Shown here in pieces: positions 5,440-12,165 of a DNA stretch of 17,084 nt. Below the pieces are notes generated by a model. That model ran no database searches. It was not told the origin of the DNA and saw only the letters and a program-made list of their open reading frames with translations. A program made the position numbers and the translations under genes. The first letter of the stretch is position 1. The number at the start of each line of letters is the position of its first letter. Origin of the DNA: an uncultured Holophagaceae bacterium (GTDB lineage Bacteria > Acidobacteriota > Holophagae > Holophagales > Holophagaceae); the NCBI GenBank assembly GCA_903927605.1, contig CAIYNT010000051.1, positions 1 to 17,084 of the forward strand. Reading direction: 5' to 3'.

Positions 5440-7980
5440 GTGAAGGCCGTGGCGCGTTATGGCGGAACGGAGGTAGGCAAGTCGCCTACCTCCGTAGGTG
5501 CCACCGTGAAGCTGTTGAATGAGCACTTCGCCTCCCTTTGGGAAGCGGGTGTCCTGACGTTCGTGAAGGACTATTTGAACGACGAACATAAGCCCCGCTT
5601 CGGATTCCTGGATCCTGATCACTGGCGGTCGCTCGGGCTGTCTGAGGATGAGCTGCAACAAGGACGGCTGTACCCGGAGACTATCCGGAATCTGCTCCGG
5701 GGATGCGATTGCCAAGGCAAGCCGCTGGTCCGGGGAGTCCGGGGCGGCTTCCATAGAATGGTTCACGGACTTTGGACCCACTTCCCATCGGTCTCGCACC
5801 TGCTCGCCGAACGCGGGGAGGAACTTCGTGTCCAGGAACTTCAGGCCGCCATCGCCCAGTATTGGTACGACAGCCTGGCGTCGATGGCCACCCGCCGGTC
5901 GTCCGGGGGGCGGGAGATCAAGCACAAGGATCGCGTCCGGATCGAACCCGGGAAGATCCTCATGGGGTGGGTGTCGCATGGGCTCAACAAGCTGGGCGAA
6001 CCCCATCTTCACGGGCATCCCTTTGCCTTCATCTCGGTCTATTGCCAGGACGGGGAATGGCGTGCCCTGGAAGTCGGGCCCCACGGTAGTTGGCTGCAGA
6101 AGGTTGGCCGGGACGAAATCACCCTCATCACCGCACGGCACCTCGCCCGCTTCGGCTACAGACTCGACTGGACGCCGGGGTTGGCCAGGGACCTGGATGA
6201 GGATGAGCCGGACGCATCGATCATCTGCCCGGACGGGTCCGTGATCGAGGCCGGCAGCCACCTCAACCAACGCACCATCGAGGTGGCTGCCTGGCGCGAG
6301 ATCCTGGCCCAATTCCGGGGCAAGGAAGCTGCCTGGAGCGAGGTGGAGAAGATCCGGCGGATTCTTCGCACCGTCACGGAAGGCGATGAGTTGCTTCATG
6401 TGGTCTCTTTTGCCGGAATCGACCAGGCCACCTCGATGGAAATCGATCAATCCTTCGCCAGGGCGAAAGTCGTGACTCAGCTCCGCTACCCACCCCCGCG
6501 CAGCGACCGTGTGGCTGACTACATCCGGCGCCTCCGCGATCACCTCACCGCCATCAGTCCCGGGATTCCGCAGGATGAGCATGACGACCTGGCCTGGAAT
6601 CTTCAGATCGCGCAACTCCGAAGGGAGCTCCACGCCATTGATTCAGCACCACCCCAGACCAAGCCACCAAGCCGTACCGACCTTTGCATCCTCAGCCATC
6701 ACCAACTCATAAGGAGAGACTTCAATGACCAAGTTGACCAGATCCCTGGTAGCCAGCGAAAACCTTCCCAGCGCAGGCACCGCCTCACGGATCGCGGACG
6801 CCAAGTGTTGGGGGCCGGCGATCCCTGTCGTGCCCTCGGACTTCTACTGTTCGAGGCTGGAAGTGTACGAGGAGGCGGGGCTGTGGCGCCAGAGCTCCTG
6901 CCAGGTGCTGCAGGAGGACCCGATGCGTCCCCTGCGAGAGGCCATCTCGGAACTGATCCCCGACTGGGATGCGACACTGCCGGACATGGGTCGGATCACG
7001 ACCAGGGCGGAGGCGCAGGCAGTAGCGGAAAACTACACCGGGGCGACCTACCTCAGCGCTCTGGCGAGCCAGGTGGCCTGCGGGGATTCGGTGGAATCGA
7101 TCCTCGTAAAAACAGCCAAGGATCTGGTCGCCGTCGGCTACCTGGGGGCAGAAGTGTTGCAGTGGGCGCAGGCCCAAGCGGAGTACTCCTTGTTGACCAG
7201 CTTCGAACACCTACCGGCGACGATTCAGCCGATCGGGGCGAGGGGAGAGCGCGCAGCTTCGATCACGGGCCTGGTCCATCGGACTGGCCTTCGCAGGGTC
7301 GTCGTGCCGAGGAAGGTGCTCGAGGCCAGGAATGGGCTCCACGGAAGACAGTACGAGGTAGTGAAGGAGGAGCTGACACATACGGAGAAGAACGTGACCA
7401 TGCAGTCAATGGAGAAAGTCGCCGGGAGGATGATCTGGGATCCCTGGCCCTTCCTCGTGCTCCATACGGAGCAGCAGTTCGACGAAATGCTGGCCAAGGT
7501 TCCCGGGAAGGTAGTCCTTCAGGAGGTGATCTGCCGGGTCGATCCGGACGGTTCGGAGCGCCTGATCCCAAGGCCGTTTCATCAGAAGTGGATCGTGGCC
7601 ACGAAGCTGATCCACCGCGGGACGGTGCCCTTGGAAATCCTCGGGGGGGTTCCCTCCCGAGAGCGGATGACGGCGCTCTACCGCCAGGTGTCAAACACGC
7701 CGTTCAAGGAGACCTGGATCAACCTGCTCGACGCCATGGCCCAGCCCTTCCAGCTCAACCACAAAGCGCGGTTCTGGGTCCCACTGCTATGACCCACAGG
7801 GTGGGACCCGGGGAAGACCGATTCCAGCGCAACCGGGGGATGTCACCGATGCGTCCCTTCGGGGCCCATCCAGGCCCTCGCAGGTCGGCTCCACAACGGC
7901 AGGCTGCACCCGGTCGTTCGAGAAGTCTTCAGAGGTCCCCAATGCACACACCACAGGCGCAGCGACGGGGGCGCCGATGA
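5440..7980 (+). CDS. Divergent MobF (TrwC-like) relaxase; frame runs past its natural end
   Basis: The recognisable relaxase is about 425 residues (5440 to about 6712). A MobF-type region SHGLNKLGEPHLHGHPFAF carries the HxHxH metal-binding triad and is followed by DGEWRALEVG and ARHLARFGYRLDW, matching the TrwC/TraI order. The catalytic Tyr is not certain; DYL near residue 45 is a candidate. No helicase domain follows. The start may be GTG 5440 or GTG 5506, the latter just after a strong hairpin and giving a more family-like N-terminus. From about 6720 the frame encodes Arg/Gly/Pro-rich sequence typical of an out-of-phase reading of the next gene, with no stop until 7980. In the +1 phase a TAA at 6710-6712 overlaps the next gene's ribosome site, suggesting a frameshift between about 6620 and 6700. 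A relaxase nicks and covalently binds oriT DNA. Confidence 0.7.
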   Translation: MKAVARYGGTEVGKSPTSVGATVKLLNEHFASLWEAGVLTFVKDYLNDEHKPRFGFLDPDHWRSLGLSEDELQQGRLYPETIRNLLRGCDCQGKPLVRGVRGGFHRMVHGLWTHFPSVSHLLAERGEELRVQELQAAIAQYWYDSLASMATRRSSGGREIKHKDRVRIEPGKILMGWVSHGLNKLGEPHLHGHPFAFISVYCQDGEWRALEVGPHGSWLQKVGRDEITLITARHLARFGYRLDWTPGLARDLDEDEPDASIICPDGSVIEAGSHLNQRTIEVAAWREILAQFRGKEAAWSEVEKIRRILRTVTEGDELLHVVSFAGIDQATSMEIDQSFARAKVVTQLRYPPPRSDRVADYIRRLRDHLTAISPGIPQDEHDDLAWNLQIAQLRRELHAIDSAPPQTKPPSRTDLCILSHHQLIRRDFNDQVDQIPGSQRKPSQRRHRLTDRGRQVLGAGDPCRALGLLLFEAGSVRGGGAVAPELLPGAAGGPDASPARGHLGTDPRLGCDTAGHGSDHDQGGGAGSSGKLHRGDLPQRSGEPGGLRGFGGIDPRKNSQGSGRRRLPGGRSVAVGAGPSGVLLVDQLRTPTGDDSADRGEGRARSFDHGPGPSDWPSQGRRAEEGARGQEWAPRKTVRGSEGGADTYGEERDHAVNGESRREDDLGSLALPRAPYGAAVRRNAGQGSREGSPSGGDLPGRSGRFGAPDPKAVSSEVDRGHEADPPRDGALGNPRGGSLPRADDGALPPGVKHAVQGDLDQPARRHGPALPAQPQSAVLGPTAMTHRVGPGEDRFQRNRGMSPMRPFGAHPGPRRSAPQRQAAPGRSRSLQRSPMHTPQAQRRGRR
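5467..5495. repeat. Perfect 12-bp-arm hairpin at the relaxase start
   Basis: ACGGAGGTAGGC (5467-5478) and GCCTACCTCCGT (5484-5495) are exact reverse complements around the 5-base loop AAGTC. The right arm can also pair with the following GTAGG (5485-5489 with 5494-5498), giving a short alternative stem. The hairpin lies 27 bases into the frame from GTG 5440, or in the leader ending 10 bases before GTG 5506. MobF relaxases recognise an inverted repeat beside the nick site, so this could be part of oriT. Alternatively it could control relaxase translation. The structure is certain; its role is not. Confidence 0.6.
6711..6718 (+). promoter_or_regulatory. Ribosome binding site AAGGAGAG overlapping a former stop
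   Basis: AAGGAGAG lies 6 bases before ATG 6725 and fixes that start. It is fused to TAA (6710-6712) in the compact stop/Shine-Dalgarno arrangement common inside operons. That TAA is out of phase with the present relaxase frame, which supports a recent frameshift upstream. Confidence 0.6.
6725..7792 (+). CDS. Unrecognised protein encoded after the relaxase
   Basis: A 355-residue soluble protein with no family I can name. The reading frame is clearly the coding one in this stretch: the translation has balanced composition and helix-forming segments (for example REAISELIPDWDATLP and ESILVKTAKDLVAVGYLG). The C-terminal half alternates strands and charged loops (KVVLQEVICRVDPDGSERL, RPFHQKWIVATKLIHRG). 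There is no signal peptide or membrane segment, and no Walker or nuclease motif is seen. Close spacing after the relaxase gene and a shared ribosome-site/stop arrangement indicate one operon, so a role in mobilisation is plausible but unproven. It is completely overlapped by the run-on part of the relaxase frame. Confidence 0.8.
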   Translation: MTKLTRSLVASENLPSAGTASRIADAKCWGPAIPVVPSDFYCSRLEVYEEAGLWRQSSCQVLQEDPMRPLREAISELIPDWDATLPDMGRITTRAEAQAVAENYTGATYLSALASQVACGDSVESILVKTAKDLVAVGYLGAEVLQWAQAQAEYSLLTSFEHLPATIQPIGARGERAASITGLVHRTGLRRVVVPRKVLEARNGLHGRQYEVVKEELTHTEKNVTMQSMEKVAGRMIWDPWPFLVLHTEQQFDEMLAKVPGKVVLQEVICRVDPDGSERLIPRPFHQKWIVATKLIHRGTVPLEILGGVPSRERMTALYRQVSNTPFKETWINLLDAMAQPFQLNHKARFWVPLL

Positions 7981-8061
7981 CACGCGAAGCGCATATCAAC
8001 GGAATGGCCCTGATGGTCAGGCCTAGAACAACCACCCTTTTCTCGGTAGGAGGTGATTGAT

Positions 8062-8499
8062 ATGTCTCAAGACGAATTCCCTGTTGATGAATATAAAGGT
8101 CCTCCGGGCATCCCGCCGAAGGGGGGCACCACCAGTAGGAATGAAGGTCCTCTGGGGACCCCGAAGCAGTGGATCTCAGTCAGTTGGGATGATGTTGCCT
8201 TCGGCCGTCCAGAAGTGGTGATACCGACGTTCGGTCCCACCCCGGCGGATGTGATCGCGGCGAGTTTCGAGTTTGAGAAACTCATGGCCCTTGAAGGGGA
8301 AATGGGGATCCTGGTGAGCGAGGCCGTGATCGAGTGGCTCGAGAGGATGTTGCCCGAAAATGAATCGGAGGAGCAGAAGGCCGCCAATGACAAGTTTCAG
8401 AAAATCCTGGATGGGTCCGAGAAGCCTTCGCCCTGGGTGGAGAAGGCCATAATCGACATACGCGAACGGCTGGTACCAAAGCACCCATCGAAGGAATAG
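8062..8499 (+). CDS. Unrecognised acidic protein with Gly/Pro-rich N-terminus
   Basis: The product is 145 residues. ATG 8062 is preceded by an excellent AGGAGGTGAT (8048-8057), so the GTG at 8053 inside that site is not the start. The N-terminal third has a repeated motif, KGPPGIPPK then EGPLGTPKQ, visible in the DNA as two related copies near 8097 and 8145, suggesting a small tandem duplication. The rest is acidic and mainly helical (ADVIAASFEFEKLMALEGEM, AVIEWLERMLPE, WVEKAIIDIRERL). No family is recognised. It follows the previous gene by 269 bases and is the last plus-strand gene before the minus-strand block. Confidence 0.75.
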   Translation: MSQDEFPVDEYKGPPGIPPKGGTTSRNEGPLGTPKQWISVSWDDVAFGRPEVVIPTFGPTPADVIAASFEFEKLMALEGEMGILVSEAVIEWLERMLPENESEEQKAANDKFQKILDGSEKPSPWVEKAIIDIRERLVPKHPSKE

Positions 8500-8538
8500 C
8501 AATTGAAGTTCAAGGGCAGCCTACTCCTTTACGAGCCC

Positions 8539-9114
8539 CTACCACTCGAAGCCTTCGACCAGCAGCTTGATCCTGGAGGTGGGCTTGTAGTGATAAAAGT
8601 CGGTGATCAGGTTCATGCCCAGTTCCGCGATCCCTGGTCCTTCTGTTCGAAGGAATTCGACCTGGTTCATCTCGCGGTGCTTGAGCTCAAACCCACGGCT
8701 CAACGCGAAGGCCTTGATCGCCTCGGCATCTTCGATGTTCCGCCCACCGAGAAGAACCCAATCCAGGCCAACAAACGAGTTCTCGACGGAATATTGAAGG
8801 TTCACGTGCTCCCGGTCAGCTGAATCTAGCGGAATGAACATGAGCACGGCGTAGCGGGGATCCCCTTTCCCCTGACACAGCTTCTCGACGATGGCTGGTA
8901 GATCGCTAATGCCGACCCTGGGCCAACTCCGTTCCACGGGAGCCGGCCGGACCTTCAACCCGTTTTGAGGTTCGTCCGGGGCCAGGTAATCCGGATCCGT
9001 GACGATGACCATGTCCCCGTCATCGAAAAGCAGTTTGATGAATCCGCCACCGATGGGTGCGTAGGACCCTTCTCGTCCATCTTTAGCCTTGAATCGCTTG
9101 ATTTCGATCGCCAC
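8539..9114 (-). CDS. Unrecognised 191-residue protein, last gene of operon B
   Basis: The gene starts with GTG 9114, preceded by AAGGAG at 6-7 base spacing. The N-terminal half reads as beta-rich (MAIEIKRFKAKDGREGSY, GGGFIKLLFDDGDMVIVTDP). The second half alternates helices and strands (RYAVLMFIPLDSADREHV, GLDWVLLGGRNIEDAEAIKA, GIAELGMNLITDFYHYKPT). No signal peptide, membrane span or catalytic motif is visible, and no family is recognised. It follows the HD hydrolase gene by 82 bases containing a stem-loop, so it may be the distal operon gene or have its own transcript. It is convergent with the plus-strand gene ending at 8499. Confidence 0.75.
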   Translation of the reverse strand: MAIEIKRFKAKDGREGSYAPIGGGFIKLLFDDGDMVIVTDPDYLAPDEPQNGLKVRPAPVERSWPRVGISDLPAIVEKLCQGKGDPRYAVLMFIPLDSADREHVNLQYSVENSFVGLDWVLLGGRNIEDAEAIKAFALSRGFELKHREMNQVEFLRTEGPGIAELGMNLITDFYHYKPTSRIKLLVEGFEW

Positions 9115-9138
9115 TAGTCGCTCCTTTACAGGTCATCA

Positions 9139-9180
9139 GGTGGCATGGAGGCGAGGGTGGGCCACTTCCCCATTGCCACC
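9139..9180. repeat. Stem-loop between the HD gene and the 191-residue gene
   Basis: GGTGGCA (9139-9145) pairs exactly with TGCCACC (9174-9180). TGG (9146-9148) and CCA (9170-9172) extend the stem past a one-base bulge, leaving a loop of about 21 bases. It lies in the 82-base gap between two minus-strand genes. There is no clear U-tract on the minus strand, so it could be a partial terminator, an mRNA processing or stabilising structure, or chance in GC-rich DNA. Confidence 0.3.
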
Positions 9181-9196
9181 CATCCAGGTTTGAGTT

Positions 9197-9814
9197 TCAT
9201 GGGTTCCGCTCGAGGCGGGACCGGAGAACATCAACTGCCTCCCGCAAGGGTCTGGACCACGGTTCATTTGGATCCGCCCCGAGTCGGCCCAGGCAGAAGG
9301 CGTAGTACCAAAGCTGGTCCTTGGGACCAGCCTTGAACCGCTTCCAAAGATCCGGACCTTCGGTCTGCAGGTCCGCGAGGATGGACTGGAGGTTGTGGAG
9401 CTTGTCGCTGGCGGCGACCAGGCGCACCGATCGGTCCGCCGTGGCCAGGAGTTTCAGGTGATGCTCCTTGCGCTCGTGCCAGGGGGCCTTCTGTTCCGGG
9501 TCGTCCGTGAGGCTGTCACTGCAAGCCCTGACGATGGCTTCCACCGCGGGCCCGAAGCGTTTCCGGATGTCCACGAGGACCGCTTCCCCGCCTCCGTCCT
9601 CGGCGGTGTCATGGAGCAGGGCTCCGATGGCCTCGTTCTCGCTGGCACCAAAGGACAGGGCCAAGGAGCATACGGCCATGGGGTGGGAAATGTAGGGAAT
9701 GGCGGTGCCCTTGCGGAACTGGCCGTCGTGGGCACGCCGGGCGAATTCGAAGGCCTCGGTGAGGCGCGGTCCAGGTTTGACAGTCGAGCTGGGGTGTGGT
9801 GGTCGTTCAGTCAT
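9197..9814 (-). CDS. HD-domain hydrolase, small RelA/SpoT (MESH1-like) type
   Basis: The 205-residue product matches the HD hydrolase domain of RelA/SpoT and of small alarmone hydrolases such as MESH1. Motifs in order: FARRAHDGQFRKG (about 24-36), PYISHP (about 40-45), ALLHDTAEDGGG with the HD pair at 68-69 and the ED pair at 72-73, and VAASDKLHNLQSIL (about 133-146). All expected metal ligands are present and no synthetase domain follows. Predicted activity is manganese-dependent removal of the 3-prime pyrophosphate from (p)ppGpp or a related nucleotide. The start at 9814 overlaps the end of the upstream gene by 8 bases, showing translational coupling. In toxin-antitoxin pairs such hydrolases can neutralise small alarmone synthetase toxins, but no synthetase is in this window. 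Confidence 0.88.
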   Translation of the reverse strand: MTERPPHPSSTVKPGPRLTEAFEFARRAHDGQFRKGTAIPYISHPMAVCSLALSFGASENEAIGALLHDTAEDGGGEAVLVDIRKRFGPAVEAIVRACSDSLTDDPEQKAPWHERKEHHLKLLATADRSVRLVAASDKLHNLQSILADLQTEGPDLWKRFKAGPKDQLWYYAFCLGRLGADPNEPWSRPLREAVDVLRSRLERNP

Positions 9815-10259
9815 GGTGCTTCCTTTGATCTGGATTGTTTAGGGTCTGTACGGCGACCAGTTCGGCCTCCAGGCTTGGTTCGGCCTCGGTCCCCAGGATC
9901 TCACCGGGATCGGGACCATGCCCCGGCCACATCCGGAAGGGGCCGGCATTGGTTGAACTCCGGTCATCCACCCAGCGCCCAAGGATACAGCGGCCGTTCC
10001 ACTGGCCGAGATAGGTCATGCGAGCCGGGACCGACCTCGATGGCCGAGTGTAGACCTTTCCGAGCTTGACCGTTCCGGTCGGCGTGAACGACCCCGCATG
10101 TTGGAACTCGCCATCGCGGTCGGTTCCAAATCCGACCACCTGGCCCTCCTGGAAAACCAGATCGAGGAGCTCCTTGCCCATTTCAGTGCCCTGCTGCCAC
10201 ACGGCGGTCCAGGGCCCGCTCAGCAGGTCCAGGGCGCCAGCCTGTTTTGACTGGGTCAT
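9807..10259 (-). CDS. Hypothetical beta-rich protein with GxWxxxW motif
   Basis: The product is 150 residues. ATG 10259 is chosen over 10325 because AAGGAGA lies upstream at good spacing and the longer version would run into the preceding gene. The N-terminal 100 residues follow a repeating strand pattern: LSGPWTAVWQQG, KELLDLVFQEGQVVGFGTD, GEFQHAGSFTPTGTVKLGK, MTYLGQWNGRCILGRW and GPFRMWP. This resembles small antiparallel beta-barrel or clam-like domains found in many hypothetical proteins that end in G-x-F-x-x-W-P. The C-terminal 40 residues are acidic and probably disordered. No enzyme function can be assigned; ligand binding or sensing is possible. It sits in the middle of operon B, 40 bases after the YbjN-like gene and overlapping the HD gene. 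Confidence 0.8.
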   Translation of the reverse strand: MTQSKQAGALDLLSGPWTAVWQQGTEMGKELLDLVFQEGQVVGFGTDRDGEFQHAGSFTPTGTVKLGKVYTRPSRSVPARMTYLGQWNGRCILGRWVDDRSSTNAGPFRMWPGHGPDPGEILGTEAEPSLEAELVAVQTLNNPDQRKHHD

Positions 10260-10299
10260 TGGAAGTCTCCTTGGGAATCTAGTAGGTAACGGGACGATG

Positions 10300-11016
10300 T
10301 CAGAGGCCCCAGTCCTCATGGGCACGCCGCCAGAAAGTCCAGGACGTCTCGATGGCCGAGTCGATCAGGGAGTTCAGCGTTTTCTGGTGGATGCGATGGG
10401 GGAGGCAGACCTGATAATCGAGGACCAGGTGAGTGGCATGGGTCGCCTCCCGGGCCTCCACTTCCTCTTTGGAGGGCGGCGGGTCCTCGTCGGCGTCGGA
10501 GTAGCGGTAGTCCTGTTCCACCATGGCCCTGGGCCAGCGGTACTCGTTGTTCCACCAGTTGCAGAACCGGAGGGCGCGCACGAACTGGTCCGGTGGCACC
10601 CGCTTGTCGCAGCTCCAGTTGAGCACCAGAATGTCCGCGTCCTTCCCGCTGACATAGAGGCGGAACTGGACACAACGGTCGGACCTAAGCCCGAACTTGA
10701 AGTTGATGAGGAAGCCCCGGCCCGGATGGCTGAAGGCGGTGTAGCCCTCCTGGGCAATCCAGGCACCGAGCATCTCTTCCGTGAGGGGAGTCAGGCCGCT
10801 TTCCGGCTGCGGCAGTTCAGGGTTTTCGTCCAGCATGGTTTGGGCCTCCATGGAAGGCTCCCAGGGGGCATGAAAGGCCTCCCAGGCTGCCTGATTCAGG
10901 GTGTTCAGAATCTCGGGACTGCGGTCGCCGCCCTGATGGCGACGGAGCGCCTCCTCGAGACTGAGGGGCTGTACGGCAGGATTGGTATGCACTTGAGAAT
11001 TCTGCTTATAAGTCAT
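10300..11016 (-). CDS. YbjN-domain (type III chaperone-like) protein
   Basis: The 238-residue product starts at ATG 11016, with GGAGG just upstream and the stop of a small ORF overlapping as ATGA. The N-terminal 75 residues are polar and probably flexible. Residues from about 80 form a YbjN-like alpha/beta fold: LGAWIAQEGYTAFSH, FLINFKFGLRSDRCVQFRLY, ILVLNWSCDKRVPPDQFVRA, LRFCNWWNNEY. It closes with THLVLDYQVCLPHRIHQKTL and SLIDSAIETSWTFWRRAHED, the characteristic last strand and long helix. YbjN domains resemble type III secretion chaperones and act as protein-binding modules; several occur in bacterial conflict or stress gene clusters. Here it leads operon B. The partner is unknown. Confidence 0.75.
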   Translation of the reverse strand: MTYKQNSQVHTNPAVQPLSLEEALRRHQGGDRSPEILNTLNQAAWEAFHAPWEPSMEAQTMLDENPELPQPESGLTPLTEEMLGAWIAQEGYTAFSHPGRGFLINFKFGLRSDRCVQFRLYVSGKDADILVLNWSCDKRVPPDQFVRALRFCNWWNNEYRWPRAMVEQDYRYSDADEDPPPSKEEVEAREATHATHLVLDYQVCLPHRIHQKTLNSLIDSAIETSWTFWRRAHEDWGL

Positions 11017-11168
11017 GCTGGCTCCTCCACCTGGGCCTTCAATCCAGCCATGGGTGCATCGCACCGCCGCCGAAGGTTGGTGGATCGGTAGATCGCTGGA
11101 CGGTGATTGCGATCATGGCCCCGCGGATGGGGGTTGGTTGGGGAAGAACGAGGGACCCTGCGGGTCAT
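11013..11168 (-). CDS. Possible small Arg-rich protein leading operon B
   Basis: A 51-codon ORF starts at ATG 11168, with CGGAGG ideally placed 5 bases upstream. Its TGA (11015-11013) overlaps the YbjN-like ATG in an ATGA arrangement. The product is strongly basic (TRRVPRSSPTNPHP, then HDRNHRPAIYRSTNLRRR) and ends KAQVEEPA. No family is recognised and composition is low-complexity, so it may be a leader peptide that couples translation rather than a functional protein. A good ribosome site plus exact stop/start overlap is the main support. Confidence 0.4.
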   Translation of the reverse strand: MTRRVPRSSPTNPHPRGHDRNHRPAIYRSTNLRRRCDAPMAGLKAQVEEPA

Positions 11169-11279
11169 GGTTGCCTCCGATTTTTCAGGTTGGTTCCCGC
11201 GCATGGGATCTCACGATCCAGGCACCGTGGCAGCTTGCTCGGTTGCCGGACCCCCGCTGGGGCCGCTCTTCATGCATCT

Positions 11280-11310
11280 ACTATGCTGAACCTGGAAGAG
11301 AAGATGTCAA
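11280..11310 (-). promoter_or_regulatory. Candidate promoter for operon B
   Basis: Read on the minus strand, TTGACA (11310-11305) is followed after 19 bases by CATAGT (11285-11280), four of six matches to the -10 consensus. The spacing is longer than ideal. It lies about 110 bases before the small ORF at 11168, between the ERCC4 gene and operon B. Confidence 0.3.
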
Positions 11311-11408
11311 GGGGGCCGAGGTGGTATGGACAAACCGTGTCCAATCGGTAATCGGTTGAAGCTGGCCGGATGTGCTCCCTTCATTTCCTTGGTTGGAAGG
11401 GTGTCGGG

Positions 11409-12095
11409 CTATTGAGGTGCGGACTTGGTCGATCTGAAAGCCGTGGGAGCAGTATTGAGTGCTCCAATAATGGAAGCAGAGGTTGTCGGACCGACACCCT
11501 TCACCGCTCTGAGTTCATTGGCACTGGCGGCGAATACCCTGGCAGGTGTACCGAAATGCCGGAGTAGTTTCCGAGCCATTTCAGGGCCAACGCTTGGCAA
11601 TCCTTCGACCAGGAAGAGAGCTGCCCCGCTGTCGTATCTCGGCTTGTCTGTCCGCATGGGAATCTCATAACCGAGGCCCCTTGTTGCGTGGCGGAGCAGG
11701 CGCCCGATCAGTCTCGCGGTCCCATCGACATCCGATGAAGGCAGGATGGCAATTCCGTAGAACAGCACCAGGGCCGACATGGCACCCGCGATGGATTCCG
11801 GATCAATGGCTGAATAGATCTCATCCAAATTCCCTTCGAGGATCACTAGGGGACGGTCGACTTGGGAGGCGAGCAATTCAGCCTGATGGAACAGGTGACC
11901 GTTCATGATGCTGGTGACGAAATCGTTAGCTTCCTTGCGCTCGATGACGAAAGAACCTGGCAGGGCGTAGTCCCCGGCAGGAAGCTTCTTGGTCCGAACG
12001 GAGAACCCCATGCGGGATAGCCTTGGTCCGATCCCGCTTCGCTTCTCCTGGCTATCCACAAACAAAATCGGTGACTGATCTTCATCATTCGACAT
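11409..12095 (-). CDS. ERCC4/XPF-type nuclease with helix-hairpin-helix domain
   Basis: The 228-residue product has a complete ERCC4 nuclease core: LFVDSQEKRS (11-20), GDY (41-43), VIERKEANDFVTSI (50-63) and GHLFHQAELL. This gives the GDY-x(n)-ERK-x(3)-D active-site signature of XPF/MUS81/Hef. The C-terminal third carries tandem helix-hairpin-helix motifs (GLPSVGPEMARKLLRHFG and VKGVGPTTSASIIGAL) for DNA binding. The expected role is metal-dependent cleavage of branched or flapped DNA. It is uncommon in bacteria outside accessory regions, and here lacks any helicase domain. AGGAGAA precedes the start by about 4 bases. It lies 70 bases after the ADP-ribosylglycohydrolase gene on the same strand, so it is probably the last gene of operon A. 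Confidence 0.88.
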   Translation of the reverse strand: MSNDEDQSPILFVDSQEKRSGIGPRLSRMGFSVRTKKLPAGDYALPGSFVIERKEANDFVTSIMNGHLFHQAELLASQVDRPLVILEGNLDEIYSAIDPESIAGAMSALVLFYGIAILPSSDVDGTARLIGRLLRHATRGLGYEIPMRTDKPRYDSGAALFLVEGLPSVGPEMARKLLRHFGTPARVFAASANELRAVKGVGPTTSASIIGALNTAPTAFRSTKSAPQ

Positions 12096-12165
12096 GGGCT
12101 TCTCCTGGGTGAACCTGGTTAATCAAGGTGGGGAGTTCTCGCCTCGATGAGGAATCCTCCTTGCG

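Noticed and set aside
5095..6633. Minus-strand open frame of 512 codons opposite the relaxase
   Set aside because: Pro/Gly/Arg/Asp-rich composition, no ribosome site, and the plus strand clearly encodes a relaxase; a shadow of GC-rich codon bias.
5440..7980. Annotating one genuine 846-residue protein
   Set aside because: The second half has out-of-phase shadow composition and covers a clearly coding gene; only about the first 425 residues resemble a relaxase.
9395..10069. Plus-strand open frame of 224 codons
   Set aside because: Antisense to the HD hydrolase with intact catalytic motifs.
10066..11091. Plus-strand open frame of 341 codons
   Set aside because: Antisense to the YbjN-like and beta-rich genes, both of which have ribosome sites and family-like sequence.
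11341..11402. Terminator after the ERCC4 gene (CCAATCGG/CGGTTG and CCCTTC/GAAGGG arms)
   Set aside because: Stems are short or imperfect, the loops are long and no U-tract follows on the minus strand.
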